This document shows positions 57,921 to 64,000 of a DNA stretch of 64,000 nucleotides, piece after piece. Position numbers and translations under genes: made by a program. Within the stretch, counting starts at the first letter, position 1, and each line of letters opens with the position of its first letter. The stretch lies in NCBI RefSeq assembly GCF_022430545.2, contig NZ_CP092488.2, positions 5,394,001 to 5,458,000 of the forward strand, in the 5' to 3' direction. Origin of the DNA: Mycobacterium paraterrae (lineage in GTDB: Bacteria; Actinomycetota; Actinomycetes; Mycobacteriales; Mycobacteriaceae). The notes beneath the pieces were generated by a model, which made no database searches, was not told the origin of the DNA, and was given only the letters and a program-made list of their open reading frames with translations.

Positions 57921-60814
57921 GCAACCATGAAACGGTTCCGCAGTCGACCACGCAGCACCGGCCGTTCATTCCACACTTCATCCGACTCTTCGCGATCCCG
58001 ATCATCATCGGCTGGGTGGTGCTGACCGTCATCGTCAACGTCGCGGTGCCCACGCTGGAAGTCGTCGGCGAGGCCCACTCGGCCCCGATGGCTCCCCTTG
58101 ATGCGCCGTCGATGAAGGCGATGATGCGGATGGGGCACAACTTCCACGAGTTCGATTCCAACAGCACCGTGATGGTCGTCGTGGAAAGCCAACAGTCGCT
58201 GGGTGATTCGGCCCATCGGTACTACGACGACATCGTGCGCAAATTGCGCCAAGACACCAAACACGTCCAACACATTCAGGACTTCTGGGGCGACCGCTTC
58301 ACCGCGGCCGGGGCGCAATCCGCCGACGCGAAAGGCGCCTACGTTCAGGTCAACATCGCCGGTAACCAGGGCACCACCGAGGCCAACGACTCAGTCGACG
58401 CCGTCCGCAAGGTCGTCGACGAAGAGAAGGCGCCGCCGGGGGTCAAGGCGTACGTGACCGGACCCGCCGCACTGTCAGACGACATGCACGTGATCGGCAA
58501 CGACAGCCTGGCCACGATTACGTTGTTCACCCTCGGCGCGATCGCCATCATGTTGTTGCTGGTCTACCGCTCCATCACGACGACGCTGATCCAGCTGTTC
58601 ATGACGTTCGTCGCGCTCGCCTGCGCACGCGGCATCGTCGCAGTTCTTGGATACAACAACGCATTCGGGCTCACCACCTTCGCCGCCAACATCTTGACCA
58701 TGCTGGCAATCGCGGCCGGCACCGACTACGGCATCTTCCTGGTGGGTCGCTACCAGGAGGCACGTCGCGAAGGTGAAGACCGGGAATCGGCGTACTACAC
58801 GACGTTCAAGGGCGTGGCGCCCGTCGTGCTGGGGTCCGGGCTGACCATCGCGGGTGCCACCTACTGCCTGAGCTTCTGCCGGCTGCCCTGGTTCTCCACC
58901 ATGGGCGCACCGGTCGCGATCGGCATGATCGTCGTCGTGTTGGCCGGGCTGACGCTCGGACCGGCGATCGTGTTCGTGGGTAGCAAGTTCGGGATGTTCG
59001 AGAAGAAGAACCAGAAGCAAGGCAAGCTGTGGCGGCGAGTCGGGACCGCCGTCGTCCGTTGGCCGGCACCGATTTTCGCGGTGAGCACTGCGGTGGTGTT
59101 GGTCGGGATGGTGGCGTTGCCCGGATTCAAAACCAGCTACAACGACCGCCACTACCTACCCGAATCGGCACCCTCGAACGTCGGTTATGCCGCCGCCGAC
59201 CGGCACTTCTCCGAAGCCCGGATGAACCCGGACCTGCTGATGATCGAGTCCGACCACGACATGCGCAACACCGCCGACATGCTGGTGCTCGACAAGGTCG
59301 CCAAGAACGAGATTCGCACGGTCGGCATCGCGATGATCCAGGACATCACCCGCCCGCTGGGAATCCCGATCCAGCACAGCTCAATTCCGTTTCAGAACAG
59401 CATCCAGAGCCAGACGACCATGCAGAACATGGACTTCCTCAAAGACAGAATGAAAGACATTCTGAAGATGGCCGACGAGATGCAAATCATGATCAACGTG
59501 ACCGAGCGCCAGGCGAAGGTCACCCACGACCTGGCCTCCGCCGCTCTCGACAGTGCGAAGACCACTCAGGAAACCTCGGAGATCACCGACACCCTGCGGG
59601 ACCACATCGCGGACTTCGAAGACTTCTACCGGCCGATCCGCAGCTACTTCTACTGGGAGAAGCACTGCTACGACATCCCGATCTGCATCTCGTTCCGCTC
59701 GCTGTTCGACTCGATCGACGGCTTCGATCAACTCGCCGAGAAGTTCCATGACCTGTCCGGTGACATCACCCGCACCGCGCAGGCCTCACACGAGTTGGAG
59801 CAGCTGATCCCGATCATGCTGGAAACGTTGAAGACAACGCACGGCCTGACGTTGACGATGTACCAGACGTTCAAGGCGATGATCGATCAGATGGAGGCGA
59901 TGAGCAACACCGCCATCGTGATGGGGCAAAGCTTCGACAAGTCGCAGAACGACGACTTCTTCTACCTGCCACCCGAAGCGTTCCAGAACCCGGAGTTCAT
60001 CCGCGGTGTGAAGATGTTCTTCTCTCCCGACGGAAAATCGGTGCGATTCTTCATCACTCACCAGAGCGACCCGATGACACCGGAGGGCATCGACCGGGTG
60101 GGTGCCGAGCGAACCGCTGCGCAAGAGGCGTTGAAGCAGTCGTCGCTCTCCGATGCCAAGGTGTATCTGGGCGGCACGGCGGCGACCTTCCGCGACATGG
60201 CCGACGGCGAGAAGTACGACCTGATGATCGCGGTCGTCTCGGCGCTGACGCTGATCTTCATGATCATGCTGCTGCTGACCCGAAGCGTGGTCGCCGCGCT
60301 GGTAATCGTCGGCACCGCAAGCAGTTCGATCGCCGCGTCATTCGGGCTGTCGGTGCTGATCTGGCAAGACCTGTTCGGCATGCACATCCACTGGATCGTC
60401 ATGGCTCTGTCGGTCATCATCCTGTTGGCCGTCGGCTCGGACTACAACCTGCTGCTGGTGTCTCGATTCAAAGAAGAGATACATGCCGGGCTCAAGACGG
60501 GTTACATCCGGTCGATGGCCGGCACCGGGGCGGTGGTGACGTCGGCCGGTTTGGTGTTCGCGTTCACGATGGCCGCGATGCTGGGTAGCGAGTTGACGGT
60601 GCTTGGCCAGTTCGGCTCGACGGTCTGCATCGGTCTGCTGCTCGACACCCTGGTGGTGCGAACGCTTTTCATGCCATCGCTAGCCACGCTGCTGGGCCGC
60701 TGGTTCTGGTGGCCGCTGGTGATACATCCGCGCGGCGACCACGCCAAGCCAAAGCCACCGGCGCCGGTCACCGACGAGGCCAACACCGCCCCGCTGGCCG
60801 TGCGGCAGTCCTAG
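57917..60814 (+). CDS. MmpL4/MmpL5-like RND transporter
   Basis: A 965-residue inner-membrane transporter, the MmpS partner. The start HRPFIPHFIRLFAIPIIIGWVVLTVIVNVAVPTLE gives the first membrane segment. AGTDYGIFLVGRYQEARREGEDRESAYYTTFKGVAPV is the first proton-relay region, and GSDYNLLLVSRFKEEIHAGLKTGYIRSMAGTGAVVTSAG is the second. The second outside domain contains a helical stretch with CYDIPICISFRSLFDSIDGFD (two Cys), typical of MmpL4/5 and absent from MmpL10. This points to a different cargo from the mmpL at 47962, perhaps siderophore-like or drug export. The 3' end overlaps degV tail to tail by 4 bases. Confidence 0.92.
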   Translation: MSNHETVPQSTTQHRPFIPHFIRLFAIPIIIGWVVLTVIVNVAVPTLEVVGEAHSAPMAPLDAPSMKAMMRMGHNFHEFDSNSTVMVVVESQQSLGDSAHRYYDDIVRKLRQDTKHVQHIQDFWGDRFTAAGAQSADAKGAYVQVNIAGNQGTTEANDSVDAVRKVVDEEKAPPGVKAYVTGPAALSDDMHVIGNDSLATITLFTLGAIAIMLLLVYRSITTTLIQLFMTFVALACARGIVAVLGYNNAFGLTTFAANILTMLAIAAGTDYGIFLVGRYQEARREGEDRESAYYTTFKGVAPVVLGSGLTIAGATYCLSFCRLPWFSTMGAPVAIGMIVVVLAGLTLGPAIVFVGSKFGMFEKKNQKQGKLWRRVGTAVVRWPAPIFAVSTAVVLVGMVALPGFKTSYNDRHYLPESAPSNVGYAAADRHFSEARMNPDLLMIESDHDMRNTADMLVLDKVAKNEIRTVGIAMIQDITRPLGIPIQHSSIPFQNSIQSQTTMQNMDFLKDRMKDILKMADEMQIMINVTERQAKVTHDLASAALDSAKTTQETSEITDTLRDHIADFEDFYRPIRSYFYWEKHCYDIPICISFRSLFDSIDGFDQLAEKFHDLSGDITRTAQASHELEQLIPIMLETLKTTHGLTLTMYQTFKAMIDQMEAMSNTAIVMGQSFDKSQNDDFFYLPPEAFQNPEFIRGVKMFFSPDGKSVRFFITHQSDPMTPEGIDRVGAERTAAQEALKQSSLSDAKVYLGGTAATFRDMADGEKYDLMIAVVSALTLIFMIMLLLTRSVVAALVIVGTASSSIAASFGLSVLIWQDLFGMHIHWIVMALSVIILLAVGSDYNLLLVSRFKEEIHAGLKTGYIRSMAGTGAVVTSAGLVFAFTMAAMLGSELTVLGQFGSTVCIGLLLDTLVVRTLFMPSLATLLGRWFWWPLVIHPRGDHAKPKPPAPVTDEANTAPLAVRQS

Positions 60815-61644
60815 TCGTCGACCTCGACGCAGACCCCGAGCGCACCGGCGCCCACGTGCAGGGCGAGCACTGGACCCAGGTCGGTGACGATCGCCTGTTC
60901 GCAGGCCGGCAGCCGCTCGGACAGCGTTTCCACGACAGCCTGCGCGCCCTCCGGATTCGCGACATGATGAACCGCCACCGCGGCTCGCCGGTCGCCGACG
61001 GTGTCGACGACCCGGTCGATCATGGTGGCAACCGCTTTGCTCGCTGTGCGAACTCGCTGCGCCAGAACGAGTTTGCCATCCTCGATGCGTAGCAGCGGTT
61101 TGAGCGACAGCTTGGTTCCCAGCCATGCGCCGGCACCGCCGATCCGTCCGCTGCGCCGCAGGTTATCCAGCTGGTGCACGACGACGAAGCCGTGGTTGCG
61201 GCTCGTGGCGGCCTGCGCGGCGGCCACCACAGCGTCCTGATCGGCGCCCTGCGCCGCTGCCCGCGCTGCCGCCAGCGCGATGAAGCCGGTGTTCATCCCG
61301 GTGAATTTCGAGTCCAAAACCCTGATCTGCGAGCCGATCTCGGCGGCGGTGGACTCTGCCGCCCCGTATGTTCCGGACAGCGCCTTGGACAGATGAACGG
61401 CGACCACCCCGGCGCCCGCGCTTTCGTCGAGCGCCTGCCGGTAGACCTCGGCCAGCTCGGCCGGCGTGGCCGCCGCGGTGGTGGCGTGACCGATGTCGTG
61501 GATATCGTCCGGAATGTCGTCGACGCCGTCGCGAAGGTCGTTGCCGTCGAACAGGATATGCAGCGGGACTTCACGTATCCCCCACTGCCTGCGCAGGTCT
61601 GCGGGAAGGCGTGCCGAGGAGTCGGTGACGACGACGACGGGCAC
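60811..61644 (-). CDS. DegV-family fatty-acid-binding protein
   Basis: A 277-residue DegV protein. The family binds one fatty acid between two alpha/beta domains and in some bacteria (FakB) presents it to a kinase. Landmarks are VVTDSSARLPADL at the N-terminus, HLSKALSGTYGAAESTA near residues 83-99, DSKFTGMNTGFIALAA near 110-125, QLDNLRRSGRIGGAGAWLGTKLSLKPLL near 157-184, and HHVANPEGAQ. The M. tuberculosis counterpart is Rv2417c. It lies 4 bases after octT and is the last gene of the nadD-rsfS-gpgP-octT-degV run. No FakA-type kinase gene is in the window. Confidence 0.9.
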   Translation of the reverse strand: MPVVVVTDSSARLPADLRRQWGIREVPLHILFDGNDLRDGVDDIPDDIHDIGHATTAAATPAELAEVYRQALDESAGAGVVAVHLSKALSGTYGAAESTAAEIGSQIRVLDSKFTGMNTGFIALAAARAAAQGADQDAVVAAAQAATSRNHGFVVVHQLDNLRRSGRIGGAGAWLGTKLSLKPLLRIEDGKLVLAQRVRTASKAVATMIDRVVDTVGDRRAAVAVHHVANPEGAQAVVETLSERLPACEQAIVTDLGPVLALHVGAGALGVCVEVDD

Positions 61645-61648
61645 GAAG

Positions 61649-62377
61649 TCAGCTGCCGACCTTGACGCCGGCTTCGGCCAGCGCCTTGAGCATCAACTCC
61701 GCGACCGCCAGATGCGCGTCGAAGTTCCAGTGGATGCCGTCGGGATTGCCGCGACCGTTCATCACCTCGTCGGCAACCGCGGCTTTCAGATCGACCAGGG
61801 GGACGTCGTGTTCAGCGGCCCACCGGGTGATCGCCGCGACGGTGCCCGGCCGACCGTGGTGCGCCTTGCCGTAGGCCTCGGCGATGTGCACCGACGGTAG
61901 TGACGCCACCATCGGAATCCCGGGCCTGTTGAAATCGATTGCCCCGCGGGTCTCTTCGAGGTATTCGGCGGTGAGGTGCGGCGGCAGCGCGGCGCGCGCC
62001 ACCGGCGACAGCCGCGGCTGCACCCATCCGTAGCCGTCGCGAACCCAGCGCCGCAGCCACGGTGGGCGCACGTAACGGATGAGTTCGCGCAGAGCGGTCG
62101 GCAACGGCGACGGCAGCGAATCCATGCCGCTGGTCGCGAAGATCACCGCGCCGGCCCGCGGCAGCGCTGCCCATGCCCGGGGGTCCTGAGTGGCCGCCCA
62201 CCAGACGTCCCGACAGGTCCACCCGATCCGACCGATCAGCTCGAGATCCCAACCCAATTGCGTGGCAACCAGATTGGGCCAGATCCGCGGGTCGTCGGAC
62301 GGTAGCCCGCCGTTGGGGCCGTAATACGCCAGCGAGTCTGCGAAGACCAGCAGTGTCGGGGTGTGCTCAGAGGACAT
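61649..62377 (-). CDS. octT: Diglucosylglycerate octanoyltransferase
   Basis: OctT adds an octanoyl group to diglucosylglycerate, an early step in methylglucose lipopolysaccharide synthesis. The 242-residue protein has a GDSL/SGNH-hydrolase-like layout: LLVFADSLAYYGPNGGLP with the nucleophile Ser near residue 15, VIFATSGMDSLPSPLP near 79-94, and a C-terminal DGIHWNFDAHLAVAELML with Asp/His. Synteny with Rv2418c, next to gpgP, supports the symbol. ATG at 62377 overlaps the gpgP 3' end by 11 bases. Confidence 0.9.
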   Translation of the reverse strand: MSSEHTPTLLVFADSLAYYGPNGGLPSDDPRIWPNLVATQLGWDLELIGRIGWTCRDVWWAATQDPRAWAALPRAGAVIFATSGMDSLPSPLPTALRELIRYVRPPWLRRWVRDGYGWVQPRLSPVARAALPPHLTAEYLEETRGAIDFNRPGIPMVASLPSVHIAEAYGKAHHGRPGTVAAITRWAAEHDVPLVDLKAAVADEVMNGRGNPDGIHWNFDAHLAVAELMLKALAEAGVKVGS

Positions 62378-63047
62378 CGCCGGCGACCTGTGCTGAAGCG
62401 TTCCACACGTCGAGTCGCCATCGGATGGCGTCGAAATCGTCGCTAGCGGCGCCGAACTCGGTGTGCCCGGACAGCTGCGTCCAGCTCGCATTGCCCATGC
62501 CGCCCAACACCGGCCAGTTGTCGACCGGTAGCCGAAGCAACGCCGCGGTCAACGCGGCGATCAGGCCGCCGTGGGCGACCAACACGATCGGGCGTGCCGA
62601 CCCGTCGTCGGCACCCCAGTCCGGCTCGGCGGCGACCAGTTCGGCAACCAGCGGCACACTGCGGTCCGCCACGTCGACGCGGTTCTCCCCGCCGTGCGGC
62701 GCCCAGGTGGCGTCCTCGCGCCACGCCAGCCGCGCGCCGGGGGCGATGGCGTCGATCTCGGTGTGGGTCAGGCCTTGCCAGTCACCGAGATGGGTTTCCC
62801 GCAGCCGGTCGTCGGCCCGCACCCGCAAGCCGGTGCGCTCCTGCAACGCGACCGCGGTGTCGTACGCGCGACGCAGATCCGAGGACACGATCAACAACGG
62901 CTGATGCTTGCCGAGCGCCTCGGCCGCGGCCACCGCCTGCGCGCGGCCGAGTTCGGTCAACTCGGTGTCGAGTTGACCCTGCATCCGGCTGCCGAAATTG
63001 AATGCGGTCTGGCCATGCCGCAGCATCACCAGCCGACGGATCGTCAT
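62367..63047 (-). CDS. gpgP: Glucosyl-3-phosphoglycerate phosphatase
   Basis: GpgP removes phosphate from glucosyl-3-phosphoglycerate, giving glucosylglycerate for methylglucose lipopolysaccharide. The 226-residue protein belongs to the histidine phosphatase (phosphoglycerate mutase-like) group. The phosphohistidine motif MLRHGQTAFNFGSRMQGQLD is at residues 8-27, SSDLRRAYDTA near 60-70, the acid region LRETHLGDWQGLTHTEID near 85-102, and the second His in LVAHGGLIAAL near 155-165. ATG at 63047 overlaps the rsfS stop (ATGA). The symbol rests on the octT neighbour and Rv2419c synteny, since phosphatases of this fold are hard to tell apart by sequence. Confidence 0.9.
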   Translation of the reverse strand: MTIRRLVMLRHGQTAFNFGSRMQGQLDTELTELGRAQAVAAAEALGKHQPLLIVSSDLRRAYDTAVALQERTGLRVRADDRLRETHLGDWQGLTHTEIDAIAPGARLAWREDATWAPHGGENRVDVADRSVPLVAELVAAEPDWGADDGSARPIVLVAHGGLIAALTAALLRLPVDNWPVLGGMGNASWTQLSGHTEFGAASDDFDAIRWRLDVWNASAQVAGDVL

Positions 63048-63403
63048 GACAGGTCCATTGCGACGACCGGACAGTCGCGCCACAGACGGTCGAGGGCATA
63101 GAAGTCGCGCTCGTCCTGGTGCTGGATGTGCACGACGATGTCGACGTAGTCCAGCAGCGTCCAGCGACCCTCGCGGGTTCCCTCCCGGCGGGCCGGCTTG
63201 TAACCGGCCTCGCGCATCTTTTCTTCGACCTCGTCGACGATCGCGTTGACTTGCCGTTCGTTGGACGCCGAGGCGATCACGAAGCAGTCGGTGATCACCA
63301 ACTGATCGGACACGTCGATCACGACGACGTCGTCGGCGAGCTTCGAGGCGGCCGCGCGCGCCGCGACTGCTGCCATGTCGATGGCCTCGGGCGCGGCGGT
63401 CAC
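63044..63403 (-). CDS. rsfS: Ribosome silencing factor RsfS
   Basis: RsfS (RsfA/Iojap family) binds ribosomal protein uL14 and blocks joining of the two subunits when nutrients are short. The 119-residue product has the family pattern ADDVVVIDVSDQLVITDCFVIASASNERQVNAIVDEVEEKMRE, then GRWTLLDYVDIVVHIQHQDERDFYALDRLW. GTG at 63403 overlaps the nadD stop (GTGA); a longer upstream frame exists but runs into nadD. It is downstream of nadD as in most bacteria. Confidence 0.95.
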   Translation of the reverse strand: MTAAPEAIDMAAVAARAAASKLADDVVVIDVSDQLVITDCFVIASASNERQVNAIVDEVEEKMREAGYKPARREGTREGRWTLLDYVDIVVHIQHQDERDFYALDRLWRDCPVVAMDLS

Positions 63404-64000
63404 GCGTCCTCCCCCGGTTTGCGGTAAAGATCGGTCTTGGAGATGTATTGCACGACGCCGTCGGGCATCAGGTACCACAGCGGGCGGCCTTCCGCGGCGC
63501 GCTGCCGGCAATCGGTGGAAGAGATTGCCAGAGCGGGAATCTCGACAAGCGAGAGGGCGTCCTCCGGCAGGCCGGCGAGCACGCCGGCGAGATGCTCGCT
63601 GCCGAGGTCGTAACCGGGCCGGCTGACGCCGACGAACCGCGCCGCGGCGAACAGCTCGTCGAGGTCTTGCCAGGACAGGATGGAAGCGAGCGCGTCGGCA
63701 CCGGTGATGAAGTACAGATCGGAGTCCGGGTTGAGCGCCTGCAGATCGCGCAACGTGTCCTTGGTGTAGGTGGGACCGGCACGGTCGATGTCGACGCGGC
63801 TGACCGCGAAGCGGGGGTTGGCGGCGGTGGCGATCACCGTCATCAGGTAGCGGTCCTCGCCGGGGCTGACCTGGCGGCCCTTCAGCCAGGGCTGGCCGGT
63901 CGGCACGAACACCACCTCGTCGAGGCCGAACAGGTCGGCGACCTCGCTGGCCGCGACCAGGTGGCCGTTGTGGATGGGATCGAACGTCCCACCCATGACT
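63400..64000 (-). CDS. nadD: Nicotinate-nucleotide adenylyltransferase, 5' end at window edge
   Basis: NadD joins nicotinate mononucleotide and ATP to nicotinate adenine dinucleotide in NAD synthesis. About 199 residues are in the window: MGGTFDPIHNGHLVAASEVADLFGLDEVVFVP with the HxGH-type nucleotide motif, the ADALASILSWQDLDELF region, and ALAISSTDCRQRAAEGRPLWYLMPDGVVQYI with the C-terminal ISSTxxR motif. The frame stays open to the last base. An ATG at 63996 exists, but related proteins start several residues earlier (ending RLGVMGG), so I treat it as cut by the window end. It is the first gene of the nadD-rsfS-gpgP-octT-degV run. Confidence 0.95.
   Translation of the reverse strand, partial: VMGGTFDPIHNGHLVAASEVADLFGLDEVVFVPTGQPWLKGRQVSPGEDRYLMTVIATAANPRFAVSRVDIDRAGPTYTKDTLRDLQALNPDSDLYFITGADALASILSWQDLDELFAAARFVGVSRPGYDLGSEHLAGVLAGLPEDALSLVEIPALAISSTDCRQRAAEGRPLWYLMPDGVVQYISKTDLYRKPGEDA

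Overview
The window is high-GC DNA from a mycobacterium, most likely a non-tuberculous species. This rests on gene content and order: MmpL/MmpS transporters, a PapA-type acyltransferase, a FAAL-type FadD, glucosylglycerate genes (octT, gpgP), and an order from lepA to nadD that matches M. tuberculosis Rv2404c-Rv2421c with blocks added and lost. The loci added relative to that backbone are a secreted-protein array, a trehalose-polyphleate-type lipid locus and an MmpS/MmpL pair.

Layout. (1) 1-13365: cobalamin (B12) genes on both strands: cobN (5' end cut off), cobF, cobK, a TenA-like gene, then cobB, cobO, a ChlI/ChlD-type chelatase ATPase, cobL, cobM, cobIJ, cobH and cobG. (2) 13365-15970: lppR-like lipoprotein and lepA. 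They abut the cobG-H-IJ-M run with start/stop overlaps, so the whole run looks like one transcription unit headed by lepA. (3) 16064-21400: tandem array of secreted proteins of no family known to me. Four genes share a promoter block and a structured leader; three of them plus a truncated remnant are each followed by a near-identical hairpin terminator. This is the best candidate here for an undescribed system. (4) 21523-30283: conserved backbone of MazF/PemK-like gene, CBS protein, transglutaminase / alpha-E / ATP-grasp operon, rpsT, a 54-bp tandem repeat, holA, comEC and comEA. (5) 30417-34988: frameshifted SDR, epimerase-like gene, a paired acyl-CoA dehydrogenase, and a PPOX/F420-type small protein. 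(6) 35001-54629: bimodular PKS, papA3, mmpL10, PE-PPE-domain acyltransferase, FAAL and Gap-like protein. This is the gene set of the trehalose polyphleate locus. (7) 54648-60814: ParB-domain regulator, dihydrodipicolinate-reductase-like oxidoreductase, mmpS and mmpL. (8) 60811-64000: degV, octT, gpgP, rsfS and nadD (cut by the window end).

How the parts work together. The cob genes cover much of the aerobic corrin pathway from precorrin-3A to adenosylated cobyrinic acid diamide. The PKS, FAAL, PapA, MmpL, PE-PPE and Gap genes form a synthesis and export line for a cell-surface trehalose lipid. The octT/gpgP pair belongs to methylglucose lipopolysaccharide primer synthesis. All functional calls come from reading the sequence and from family knowledge; no database search was run.
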